The notes under the pieces are model-generated. The model ran no database searches. It had not been told where the DNA came from and saw nothing but the letters and a program-made list of their open reading frames with translations. From NCBI GenBank assembly GCA_944325905.1, contig CALVBY010000010.1:1-33605 (forward strand): a DNA stretch of 33,605 nucleotides. Direction: 5' to 3'. The stretch is from Candidatus Gastranaerophilales bacterium. GTDB taxonomy: Bacteria; Cyanobacteriota; Vampirovibrionia; Gastranaerophilales; Gastranaerophilaceae. Below are positions 1-6,749 of the stretch, piece by piece (position 1 is the first letter of the stretch; every line of letters begins with the position of its first letter). Position numbers and translations under genes: made by a program.

Positions 1-104
1 TTTACAATTGAATATTTTGGGCGATTGGCACTCTGCCGAACAAACGATTGAGTATCGTTTGTGAGAGGGGTAGCGCACTCTCAACATTTACAATTGAATA
101 TTTT
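1..104 (+). repeat. degenerate partial copy of the tRNA-Val region
   Basis: Bases 1-29 are identical to 87-115, which comprise the 18 nt before the tRNA-Val gene plus its first 11 nt. In the first copy the tRNA start is followed at position 30 by unrelated sequence holding a perfect hairpin (ACAAACGAT 40-48, loop TGAGT, ATCGTTTGT 54-62). tRNA-like sequence (GGTAGCGCACT, 69-79, also found at 122-132) then resumes and stops before any anticodon stem can pair. It looks like a broken tandem duplicate of the tRNA 5' half with an insertion in the D-loop. The window edge hides whatever lies to the left. Confidence 0.6.
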
Positions 105-180
105 GGGCGATTGGCGCAGTTGGTAGCGCACTTGAACGACATTCAAGGGGTCACAAGTTCGAGCCTTGTATCGCCCACCA
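105..180 (+). tRNA. tRNA-Val (anticodon GAC)
   Basis: A complete cloverleaf can be folded by eye. The acceptor is GGGCGAT/ATCGCCC, the D-stem GCGC/GCGC, the anticodon stem CTTGA/TCAAG with loop ACGACAT, and the T-arm ACAAG-TTCGAGC-CTTGT, followed by discriminator A and encoded CCA. The anticodon at positions 34-36 is GAC, so valine. The loop is odd: position 32 is A and position 33 is C, where U33 is nearly universal. The gene starts 6 bp before tRNA-Ala and is probably co-transcribed with it. Confidence 0.85.
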
Positions 181-185
181 TTTTT

Positions 186-258
186 GGGGCGTTAGCGCAG
201 TTGGTAGCGCACGACACTGGCAGTGTCGGGGTCAGGGGTTCGAATCCCCTACGCTCCA
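186..258 (+). tRNA. tRNA-Ala (anticodon GGC)
   Basis: The acceptor GGGGCGT/ACGCTCC contains the G3:U70 wobble pair that is the alanine identity element. The D-stem is GCGC/GCGC and the anticodon stem CGACA/TGTCG carries loop CTGGCAG (U33, anticodon GGC). The T-arm is AGGGG-TTCGAAT-CCCCT with discriminator A. CCA is not encoded, unlike in the neighbouring tRNA-Val. A T-run follows directly, close to the 3' end of the convergent acetyltransferase gene. Confidence 0.95.
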
Positions 259-262
259 TTTT

Positions 263-916
263 TTATATCCGGTAATCTATACCAAAACTTTCTAATATAC
301 CATTATAAAAATCGCCGTGCTTTTTCAAATCTTTATTTTTTAAATCCATACACAATGTGGCCGGTAAATTTGCATCATCAATAGATATATTATTGTGAAT
401 AACACGACTCAAATAAGTATCATACAATTTATCAGCTTCTTTAATCGCTTCTTTTCCGCCAGAAGTCAATTTGAACATCAATTTTTTTGCACTAATTTTT
501 AAATCTTCAAAAGGAGTATTAGACCTTATGATACTGTTCATATAAATATACGCGTTTTCTTTGTTTGTACAATCCGTTCTGAATCCTTTATTAAAATGGA
601 ATCGGATTGCTTGAGGTAAAGCATCCAAGTAAATATTCTTTGCTTTATTTTCCTTCATCATCATAACGGAAATTGCGTGCAAAAGCCCGCCTATACCTCT
701 CCTTTTAAATTCCGGTTGAACTTCCATATCTACACACTTAATTCTGTCTTTTGATTTTATAAGCATGTCATAGCCGAGTTCTCTTTCACCTTTTCTTACT
801 GAAATAATTTGAGAAAATTCATCAAATTTAGCTACCAAACCATCCTTCAATTGCATAGTCTGAGGGAATTTAAGATTATAGCCATCAAATGTTTTAATAT
901 TACTCCATTTAACCAT
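263..916 (-). CDS. GNAT-family N-acetyltransferase
   Basis: The protein is about 217 aa and probably transfers an acyl group from acetyl-CoA; its substrate cannot be told. The GNAT motif A is visible as EVQPEFKRRGIGG (about residues 65-77), with RRGIGG as the acetyl-CoA pyrophosphate loop. A motif B-like stretch ending FHFNKGFR lies near residues 106-113. The C-terminal 90 residues match nothing I recognise. I chose the ATG at 916 because the longer open frame (to 973) runs back through the tRNA-Cys terminator hairpin, so upstream codons are unlikely to be translated. Only a weak AAGG precedes the ATG. It converges with the tRNA-Val/tRNA-Ala pair. Confidence 0.7.
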   Translation of the reverse strand: MVKWSNIKTFDGYNLKFPQTMQLKDGLVAKFDEFSQIISVRKGERELGYDMLIKSKDRIKCVDMEVQPEFKRRGIGGLLHAISVMMMKENKAKNIYLDALPQAIRFHFNKGFRTDCTNKENAYIYMNSIIRSNTPFEDLKISAKKLMFKLTSGGKEAIKEADKLYDTYLSRVIHNNISIDDANLPATLCMDLKNKDLKKHGDFYNGILESFGIDYRI

Positions 917-935
917 ACCTTGATAAAGTAAAAAC

Positions 936-961
936 GAAAAAAAAATTGCCATCCGGCAATT
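936..961 (-). terminator. intrinsic terminator of tRNA-Cys
   Basis: On the minus strand, AATTGCC-GGAT-GGCAATT forms a 7-bp stem with a 4-nt loop and is followed by a run of T. It sits just downstream of tRNA-Cys and upstream of the acetyltransferase ATG. Confidence 0.85.
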
Positions 962-983
962 CAAACTTAACATTTATTAAAAA

Positions 984-1054
984 AGGCGACACCCGGATTC
1001 GAACCGGGGGTAAAAGCTTTGCAGGCTTCTGCCTTACCACTTGGCCATGTCGCC
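984..1054 (-). tRNA. tRNA-Cys (anticodon GCA)
   Basis: Read on the minus strand, the acceptor is GGCGACA/TGTCGCC, the D-stem GCC/GGC, and the anticodon stem GAAGC/GCTTT with loop CTGCAAA (anticodon GCA). The T-arm is CCCGG-TTCGAAT-CCGGG. The discriminator base is U73, the cysteine identity base. CCA is not encoded. An intrinsic terminator follows within about 25 nt. Confidence 0.95.
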
Positions 1055-1103
1055 GTCCTCGTTTCTTTATAATAAAAAAGACATAAACAAATGTCAAGAT
1101 AAC

Positions 1104-1325
1104 CTATTTATCAAAATCGAATAAAGATTTAATAGGAATCTGTAAAGCATTAGCAATCTTGATAAGAGCCTTTAAACCAGGTTTGCTGATATTCACCTCT
1201 ATTTTCCCCAAGTAATCTAAACTTATACCGGCGTTTTCTGCAAGCTTTTCTTGTGTCAAATGGGCATTTTCACGGAGATATTTAATACGTGTTCCTAAGC
1301 TTTTATAAAACAATTTTTCATCCAT
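1104..1325 (-). CDS. small XRE-family helix-turn-helix regulator
   Basis: This 73-aa protein is essentially one Cro/C1-type HTH domain. The recognition region is LTQEKLAENAGISLDYLGKI, followed by the typical helices LKALIKIANALQIPIKSLF. There is no sensor domain. It is transcribed divergently from the pilin-like gene, and the shared intergenic region contains three TTTACTG half-sites, one centred on the pilin -10 box. Autoregulation and control of the pilin gene are inferences from this layout. No good Shine-Dalgarno precedes the ATG; the upstream bases are AAAATTGTCAA. Confidence 0.85.
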   Translation of the reverse strand: MDEKLFYKSLGTRIKYLRENAHLTQEKLAENAGISLDYLGKIEVNISKPGLKALIKIANALQIPIKSLFDFDK

Positions 1326-1332
1326 TTGACAA

Positions 1333-1379
1333 TTTTACTGGATATGATAACATAATTTTACTGTATAATATCCAGTAAA
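1333..1379. promoter_or_regulatory. operator with repeated TTTACTG half-sites and pilin -10 box
   Basis: TTTACTGGATAT (1334-1345) is the exact inverse of ATATCCAGTAAA (1368-1379). A further TTTACTG at 1357-1363 pairs with CAGTAAA at 1373-1379 around a 9-bp centre. That centre contains TATAAT (1364-1369), a plausible -10 for the rightward pilin gene with no convincing -35. A repressor bound here would cover the promoter. The adjacent XRE protein is the obvious candidate, but this is inference. Confidence 0.6.
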
Positions 1380-1444
1380 GAATATATCTACAGGCGACGT
1401 ATAATTATAGTATAACATACTATAAATCATAATTGGGAGAATAT

Positions 1445-2155
1445 ATGAAAAAAGCTTTTACTTTAGCAGAAGTTTTAATAACATTGGGTGTTATAGGCAT
1501 AGTCGCAGCTTTAACAATACCGACTCTCATATCAAATTATCAAGAAAAACAAACCGTAACAAGAGTTAAAGAAGCATACACTTTATTAAATAGTGCAGTA
1601 CAAATGGCAGTAGTTGAACATGGGCCAGTAAACACATGGCTTACCGGTTCAATTACGGACGACGGGGACTTAAGTTATGAAACATTTTCTCCAATGCTTT
1701 TTGAAAAAATTATTCCACATTTAAAAATTGTTTTCAAATGCACCGATATTTTGGAATGTCGACGTCACGCTTACACTTACAGTAATTTAATAGGAACATC
1801 TGCAATGTGGATTATGAATTATACAGGGGCAAAACTTTCAAATGGTACATACATTCAAATCCAATCAACGGGTTCATGCACATCTCAATTTGAGATCCAA
1901 AATGCATGTGGAACTATACGAATAGACGTAAACGGCCCAAATCCGCCGAATCAAAGGGGAAAAGATATCTTCCTGTTTGCTATAAATAATAAAGGATATG
2001 TACTACCAAATAAATTTAATTCACAAAGATGTAACTTGGTAGACGATACATATGTAAATGGCGATGCCTGTACTGAATGGGTAATTTTAAAAGGAAATCT
2101 TAATTACTTAAAATGTGACGGGCTAAGCATTAATGGCAAAGATACTTGTGATTAG
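1445..2155 (+). CDS. type IV pilin-like / pseudopilin protein
   Basis: The protein is 236 aa with a class III (prepilin) leader: MKKAF, then TLAEVLITLGVIGIVAALTI, then PTLISNYQ. The glutamate at mature position 5 and the hydrophobic helix are typical of N-terminally methylated pilins cut by PilD. The residue before the cut is Ala rather than the usual Gly. The C-terminal domain has several cysteines (for example in CTDILEC, GSCTSQ, NACG and CDG), so disulfide-stabilised folding after export is likely. The start is the ATG 5 nt after GGGAG, not the in-frame codon at 1433. It is a single-gene unit with its own terminator. Confidence 0.8.
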   Translation: MKKAFTLAEVLITLGVIGIVAALTIPTLISNYQEKQTVTRVKEAYTLLNSAVQMAVVEHGPVNTWLTGSITDDGDLSYETFSPMLFEKIIPHLKIVFKCTDILECRRHAYTYSNLIGTSAMWIMNYTGAKLSNGTYIQIQSTGSCTSQFEIQNACGTIRIDVNGPNPPNQRGKDIFLFAINNKGYVLPNKFNSQRCNLVDDTYVNGDACTEWVILKGNLNYLKCDGLSINGKDTCD

Positions 2156-2177
2156 TACAATGATTCTATAACTATAA

Positions 2178-2216
2178 AAGAGTGCGTCTGCTATTATATA
2201 TACCAAACGCACTCTT
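2178..2216. terminator. bidirectional terminator hairpin between the pilin-like gene and adhE
   Basis: A perfect 10-bp stem, AAGAGTGCGT (2178-2187) and ACGCACTCTT (2207-2216), encloses a 19-nt loop. It is followed by CTTTAT on the plus strand and TTATAG on the minus strand. It lies between two convergent genes and probably serves both. Confidence 0.65.
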
Positions 2217-2236
2217 CTTTATGACATTTACCTCTA

Positions 2237-4909
2237 TTATTTGTTAGAATAGTAATCTCTTACAACACCTTCATAAGCATCGATGTAGATTTTCTTGATA
2301 TCTTCCATCAACGGATATGCAGGGTTTGCACCTGTACATTGATCGTCAAATGCCAATTCAACCATTTCATCAAGTTTGTCGTAGAAGTCTTTTTCTTTTA
2401 CGCCAAATTCTCTGATAGATTTTGGCAAGTTGATAGCATCTTTCAATCTTGTAATTTCACTTAATAACAATTCAACTTTTTCGTCGTCATCTTTACCACC
2501 CAAACCAAGTTCGTCTGCTATTTGACCATATTTAGCCTTAGCGTTAGGGAACTTATATTGAGGGAAGATACATTGTTTTTTCGGACAATCAGTTGCGTTG
2601 TATTTAATTACTTGATTAATCAACAATGCATTAGCAACACCGTGAGGGATATTAAACATCGCACCCAGTTTGTGTGCCATAGAGTGGCACAAGCCTAAGA
2701 ATGCGTTTGCAAATGCCATACCAGCTATTGTTGCTGCATAGTGCATTTTTTCTCTTGCAATAGGATCGTTTGCACCTTCGTTGTAAGAACGTTCCAAATA
2801 TCTGAATATCAATTTTGTTGCTTCCAATGCATTTGAATTTGTGAAGTTTGTAGCCATAGCAGACACATAAGCCTCAATTGAGTGAACTAAAGCATCAATA
2901 CCAGAAGCTGCTGTCAAACCTTTTGGCATACCATCAACAAAATTAGGATCAATAATTGCCATATTAGGTGTCAAAGCATAATCAGCAATCGCATATTTTA
3001 CGTGAGTTTCATCATCTGTAATGATTGCAAACGGTGTAACTTCTGAACCTGTACCTGAAGTTGTAGGGATAGCAACCATTGTTGCTTTTTTACCTAAATC
3101 AGGGATTCTACAAATTCTTTTTCTGATATCCATAAATCTCATTGAAATATCTTCGAATACTGTATCAGGCTGTTCATACATTAACCACATAATTTTTGCA
3201 GCATCCATAGGAGAACCGCCACCTAATGAAATAATTACATCAGGTTCATATGGTCTTATTATTTCCATAGCTTGATTTATTGTTGATAATGTTGGATCCG
3301 GTTTTACATCAAAGAAAATTTGGTGATCAATACCGATTTCATCCAATACATTAACTATGCTGTCAACAGCTCCTGAATTGAATAAGAATCTGTCTGTAAC
3401 GATGAATGCACGTTTTTTACCTTGAAGTTCACGAAGAGCAAGATCAACTGCACCTCTTTTGAAGTAAACTTTTGGAGGAACTTTGAACCATAGCATATTT
3501 TCTCTCCTTTCAGCAACTGTCTTGTAGTTCAATAAGTTTTCAACGCCTATATTACCTGATATAGCGTTTTTACCCCAAGAACCGCAGCCTAGAGAAAGAG
3601 ACGGTTCGAGTTTAAAGTTATATAAATCACCAATACCACCTTGTGCTGATGGTGAGTTAATTAGAACTCTGCAAGCTGGCATTCTTTCAGAAAATTTATC
3701 AACTCTTTCTTGACTACGAGTATCAGTATAAAGATCTGCAGAGTGACCTGCGCCACCTTTTGAAACTAATTCGTATGTCATTTCAGTAGCTTCTTCAAAA
3801 TCTTTTGCTCTGTACATTGTCAAAATCGGTGATAATTTTTCTCTTGAGAACGGATCTTCCCAATCAACTGAAGGCCTTTCCGCTAACAGAATTTTAGCTG
3901 TAGCAGGAACTTTAAATCCTGCAAGTTCTGCAATTCTATGCGCAGGTTGACCAACAATATCAGGATGTGCTGTGCCACGTTTAGGATCGATAAATGGAAG
4001 ATCAATCATTTTCTTTTCATCAGCAGCACTTAAAAGATATGCACCTCTATATATGAATTCTTTTTTAACTTCTTCGTAAACTTCGTCAACAACAACAACT
4101 GATTGTTCTGATGCACAAATCATACCATTATCAAATGTTTTTGACATCATAATTGAAGATACAGCCATCTTAATATCAGCTGTTTCATCAATAACAGCAG
4201 CAGCATTACCAGGACCAACACCTAATGCAGGGTTACCTGATGAATAAGCAGCCTTAACCATACCAGGGCCACCTGTTGCTAAAATACAAGAAATTGAATC
4301 ATGTTTGATTAATTGATTTGTCAATTCTATAGCTGGCTTGTCAATCCAACCTATTATATCTTCAGGAGCACCTGCTTTTACAGCAGCTTCAAGAACTAAT
4401 TTTGCAGCTGCAATTGTGCATTTTGTAGCTCTTGGGTGTGGTGAAAATATAATTGCGTTTCTTGTTTTCAAAGCTATCAATGATTTAAAAATAGCTGTTG
4501 AAGTAGGGTTAGTTGTAGGAATAATACCTGCGATAACACCTAGAGGGTCAGCAACAACTTTAATACCATTTGCTTTATCTTCTTTTATAATTCCGCAAGT
4601 TTTAGCATTTTTGTGCTTGTTATAGATGTATTCTGAAGCAAAGTGATTTTTAATAATTTTGTCTTCCAAAACACCCATACCGGTTTCTTCTATAGCCATT
4701 CTTGCTAAAGGAATACGAGCTTTGTCAGCAGCAGTCGCAGCAGCCTTGAAAATAGCATCTACTTGTTCTTGTGTGAAAGTTGCATAAATCTTTTGAGCTT
4801 TTTTAACTCTTTCGATGAGCAACTCTAATTGTTCTGCGTTGTCAACAAGGTTAGACTTATTCAAAGCCTTTTCCAAGTTCTCAACATTCTTTTTGCTCTT
4901 TGTGGTCAT
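2237..4909 (-). CDS. adhE: bifunctional acetaldehyde-CoA/alcohol dehydrogenase
   Basis: AdhE reduces acetyl-CoA to acetaldehyde and then ethanol, reoxidising two NADH during fermentation. The 890-aa length equals the usual family length. The N-terminal half is the aldehyde dehydrogenase domain, with the active-site cysteine in GMICASEQS (Cys265). The C-terminal half is an iron-dependent alcohol dehydrogenase: GGGSPMDAAK for nucleotide binding, and metal ligands in GIDALVHSIEAY and GLCHSMAHKLGAMFNIPHG. AAGGAG lies upstream of the ATG. It is monocistronic, with a Rex/CRP-like palindrome about 80 bp upstream, fitting redox control. Confidence 0.97.
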   Translation of the reverse strand: MTTKSKKNVENLEKALNKSNLVDNAEQLELLIERVKKAQKIYATFTQEQVDAIFKAAATAADKARIPLARMAIEETGMGVLEDKIIKNHFASEYIYNKHKNAKTCGIIKEDKANGIKVVADPLGVIAGIIPTTNPTSTAIFKSLIALKTRNAIIFSPHPRATKCTIAAAKLVLEAAVKAGAPEDIIGWIDKPAIELTNQLIKHDSISCILATGGPGMVKAAYSSGNPALGVGPGNAAAVIDETADIKMAVSSIMMSKTFDNGMICASEQSVVVVDEVYEEVKKEFIYRGAYLLSAADEKKMIDLPFIDPKRGTAHPDIVGQPAHRIAELAGFKVPATAKILLAERPSVDWEDPFSREKLSPILTMYRAKDFEEATEMTYELVSKGGAGHSADLYTDTRSQERVDKFSERMPACRVLINSPSAQGGIGDLYNFKLEPSLSLGCGSWGKNAISGNIGVENLLNYKTVAERRENMLWFKVPPKVYFKRGAVDLALRELQGKKRAFIVTDRFLFNSGAVDSIVNVLDEIGIDHQIFFDVKPDPTLSTINQAMEIIRPYEPDVIISLGGGSPMDAAKIMWLMYEQPDTVFEDISMRFMDIRKRICRIPDLGKKATMVAIPTTSGTGSEVTPFAIITDDETHVKYAIADYALTPNMAIIDPNFVDGMPKGLTAASGIDALVHSIEAYVSAMATNFTNSNALEATKLIFRYLERSYNEGANDPIAREKMHYAATIAGMAFANAFLGLCHSMAHKLGAMFNIPHGVANALLINQVIKYNATDCPKKQCIFPQYKFPNAKAKYGQIADELGLGGKDDDEKVELLLSEITRLKDAINLPKSIREFGVKEKDFYDKLDEMVELAFDDQCTGANPAYPLMEDIKKIYIDAYEGVVRDYYSNK

Positions 4910-4956
4910 AATATTTTATCTCCTTTTAATTATATTTTGGTGTTCTCGGGGTTGTA

Positions 4957-5003
4957 ATTATAACATAAAACCCTTACGAATTTTATCGTGATTTATTTCA
5001 CAA
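4957..5003 (-). promoter_or_regulatory. adhE promoter with Rex/CRP-type operator
   Basis: On the minus strand, TTGTGAAATAAATCACGA (5003-4986) matches the palindrome TTGTGA-N6-TCACAA with one mismatch. This is the common Rex operator shape and also resembles CRP/FNR sites. A -10 box TATAAT lies at 4962-4957, so the operator covers the -35 zone. adhE is a classic target of Rex, the NADH/NAD-sensing repressor. Which regulator binds is inferred, since no rex gene lies in the window. Confidence 0.65.
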
Positions 5004-5138
5004 TTACATTATAAAACAACAACAAACAAAAAGCAAGTGTAATTTATACAATCTTTATTTTTTCTTTATAACAAGTCTAACAAACTTTTCAGCTATACAG
5101 ATGAAACAATTGTAATAAAAATAATGTATAATCGAGTT

Positions 5139-5843
5139 ATGAAAAATCTATTAAGAAAAATTCTATATTATTGCCTATCAATAAAAGAAAAAGCAATTGT
5201 CTACAGGCTGGGCGGTAGCTTAAAAAGCTCTTATCGCAATAAAACTTCTAAGACAATTATATCCCCTACCGAGCACATGACTCTTAGCCTGCAAACCGAA
5301 AAGAACCGAGAGCTGGTAAGAAAAAACGTCGAAGACATTGTAAAAAACTGCAATAATGACCCTGATAAACTTATTGAATATATCAATGCAGCAAATACAA
5401 AAGTTTATAAGATAAAAAATGCAGAAAAATTTTTAAAAGCAATAGGCGAAGAAGAAGGTCTTGTTTGTGAGCTTAAAGGTCTTACCGCACTTTATTTAAA
5501 CCTGTTTACAAACAATAAATTTTCATTTTCAACACAACCAATGTTTGTTTTTAATACCGGAAATATTGATCCTTATTATATGTTACACCAGTTTTATAAA
5601 TGGTATTCTTTAAAGATGAATTTACCGGGATTTGACTACAAAACACAAAAAAATTTCAAGAAATATCTTAAAAATGTCAACGATAAAACACTAAACAGAT
5701 TATCCTTGGAAGAAACTCTTGCTTTAACAGAGGCAGTTACTCGAGACCAAGAAGCTACAGACTTTGCACTATCTTATTTACAAAAAACAAAAGGTTCGCA
5801 AAACGTTCATAAAAAAATGACAGAAGGCGGAGCAAGCATTTAA
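5139..5843 (+). CDS. hypothetical protein, possibly leaderless
   Basis: This 234-aa protein belongs to no family I recognise. It is lysine-rich and predicted mostly helical. There is no signal peptide; the N-terminus MKNLLRKILYYCLSIKEKA is amphipathic and basic. A TATAAT box occupies 5127-5132, so transcription should begin at about the ATG at 5139. The in-frame ATG at 5124 lies inside or before the promoter and is unlikely to be used. No Shine-Dalgarno is present, so leaderless translation is possible. It is divergent from adhE and converges on the rhodanese gene. Confidence 0.6.
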   Translation: MKNLLRKILYYCLSIKEKAIVYRLGGSLKSSYRNKTSKTIISPTEHMTLSLQTEKNRELVRKNVEDIVKNCNNDPDKLIEYINAANTKVYKIKNAEKFLKAIGEEEGLVCELKGLTALYLNLFTNNKFSFSTQPMFVFNTGNIDPYYMLHQFYKWYSLKMNLPGFDYKTQKNFKKYLKNVNDKTLNRLSLEETLALTEAVTRDQEATDFALSYLQKTKGSQNVHKKMTEGGASI

Positions 5844-5864
5844 AAAGGAGCTTTTCAGCTCCTT
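5842..5864 (-). terminator. terminator of the rhodanese gene
   Basis: AAGGAGCT and AGCTCCTT pair as an 8-bp stem around a 4-nt loop (TTTC on the plus strand). On the minus strand the hairpin is followed by TTTTTA. It overlaps the last codon of the rhodanese gene and the 3' end of the convergent hypothetical gene. Confidence 0.75.
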
Positions 5865-6252
5865 AGTTATCTTTCACAACGGTGTATCTGTAATATTCTG
5901 ACCAAGCCCTGTACCCTCCATTCATCATAACACATGGATACTCATAGTTTGCAAGCGTTAAACAAGCAAAAGCCGCTGCAGAACAATATTCACAACATCC
6001 ATATACTACAGTAAGTTTTTCCTTGGATAACTTATCTGTATTTTGATCAATTTCATCTTTAGGTATTGATATCGCCATTGGAATGTGGCCTTCATTATAT
6101 TTTTCAGAATTACGAACATCAACTATAACAATGTCTTCTTCATCAATAAGTTTTTTAAGCTGTTGTGGACCTATAATATACGCTAATTTCTGCGTAAAAA
6201 ATTCTTGTGCCGATTTTGAATCAAATCTTAATTCTTTAATTTTTTCATGCAT
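5863..6252 (-). CDS. rhodanese-like domain protein
   Basis: This single-domain rhodanese of 129 aa is presumably a cytoplasmic sulfur carrier or sulfurtransferase. Family marks are IVIVDVRNSEKYNEGHIPMA (CH2A-like motif, about residues 41-60) and the C-terminal MMNGGYRAWSEY. The active-site loop reads VVYGCCEYCSAAAFA. It has three cysteines clustered where family members usually have a single Cys and an Arg, so substrate or chemistry may differ. AAAGGA lies 8 nt before the ATG, inside the 3' arm of a perfect 9-bp hairpin, which could control translation. Confidence 0.8.
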   Translation of the reverse strand: MHEKIKELRFDSKSAQEFFTQKLAYIIGPQQLKKLIDEEDIVIVDVRNSEKYNEGHIPMAISIPKDEIDQNTDKLSKEKLTVVYGCCEYCSAAAFACLTLANYEYPCVMMNGGYRAWSEYYRYTVVKDN

Positions 6253-6258
6253 AAAAAA

Positions 6259-6283
6259 TATCCTTTCTTTTACTGAAAGGATA
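6259..6283 (-). promoter_or_regulatory. hairpin sequestering the rhodanese ribosome binding site
   Basis: On the minus strand, TATCCTTTC, a 7-nt loop and GAAAGGATA form a perfect 9-bp stem whose 3' arm contains the AAAGGA Shine-Dalgarno. Six T residues then precede the ATG, so the same hairpin could act as a terminator-like attenuator. Function is inferred from structure alone. Confidence 0.5.
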
Positions 6284-6295
6284 AATCAGTCCTAT

Positions 6296-6329
6296 AAAAA
6301 AAAACTTAGCAATTTGGGGTAAATTGCTA
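6296..6329 (-). terminator. terminator of the 94-aa small-protein gene
   Basis: On the minus strand, TAGCAATTT-ACCCC-AAATTGCTA (9 bp) is followed by AG and nine T. It lies 40 bp beyond the stop of the 94-aa gene and upstream of the rhodanese leader hairpin. Confidence 0.8.
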
Positions 6330-6369
6330 TAGTTAATTGGGGTAAGTAGTTAAGGATTCTATGCATCAC

Positions 6370-6654
6370 TTAAGCCATATAAGGCAAGTGGATGTATGAA
6401 GCTTCTGCTTTATTAGATTCTTTTTCCGGTGAAAATAGTATATTATAAGCCTTGGCAAACTTGCAACCTAAAGCCTTTAAAGGATTAGATTGTACCGCAT
6501 CTGCGTCCTGTGTACGTCTCAAATTCTTTTCAAAGTTCAACTTATCTGAATTTTGCAAAGATAAAAGACCAACTTTTGGGGTAATATTGTTTAAATTTCC
6601 TTCACCGAAGGTTATGTGTTTAGTTGTTATATTTTGTATTGATGTTACTCTCAT
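6370..6654 (-). CDS. small hypothetical protein with ITFG motif
   Basis: The protein is 94 aa with no recognised domain, signal peptide or membrane segment. Its N-terminus contains KHITFGEGN (about residues 12-20), echoing SNISFGKR in the 368-aa protein of this window. A strong GGGAGGT lies 7 nt before the ATG. A good promoter (TTGACA, 17 bp, TATAGT) and a dedicated terminator bracket it, so it is a real monocistronic gene. The approximately 60-nt leader can form two hairpins, one including the Shine-Dalgarno. Confidence 0.65.
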   Translation of the reverse strand: MRVTSIQNITTKHITFGEGNLNNITPKVGLLSLQNSDKLNFEKNLRRTQDADAVQSNPLKALGCKFAKAYNILFSPEKESNKAEASYIHLPYMA

Positions 6655-6713
6655 TTTTCTTACCTCCCTTCGAGGTTTTATTTATTAAGTGTTTTTTTAA
6701 CACTTCATCTTAA
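6655..6713 (-). promoter_or_regulatory. structured 5' leader of the 94-aa gene
   Basis: The leader contains AAGTGTT/AACACTT (7 bp, 5-nt loop, 6687-6705) and then ACCTC-GAAGG-GAGGT, in which the 3' arm is part of the Shine-Dalgarno. This could limit ribosome access. It matches no riboswitch class I recognise. Confidence 0.35.
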
Positions 6714-6720
6714 CAATTTC

Positions 6721-6749
6721 ACTATATACTATAAAATATTTTTTGTCAA
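6721..6749 (-). promoter_or_regulatory. sigma-70 promoter of the 94-aa gene
   Basis: On the minus strand, TTGACA (6749-6744), a 17-bp spacer and TATAGT (6726-6721) give one of the best consensus matches in the window. The predicted transcript starts near 6714. Confidence 0.75.

Noticed and set aside
1-62. CRISPR array suggested by the repeated 29-mer
   Set aside because: There are only two copies, one being part of a functional tRNA, with no spacers of regular size and no cas genes.
48-275. Open frame across the two tRNA genes
   Set aside because: It is made of tRNA sequence and repeats, with no ribosome binding site.
909-1097. Minus-strand frame over tRNA-Cys and its terminator
   Set aside because: It lies on a clear tRNA gene and hairpin; coding is not plausible.
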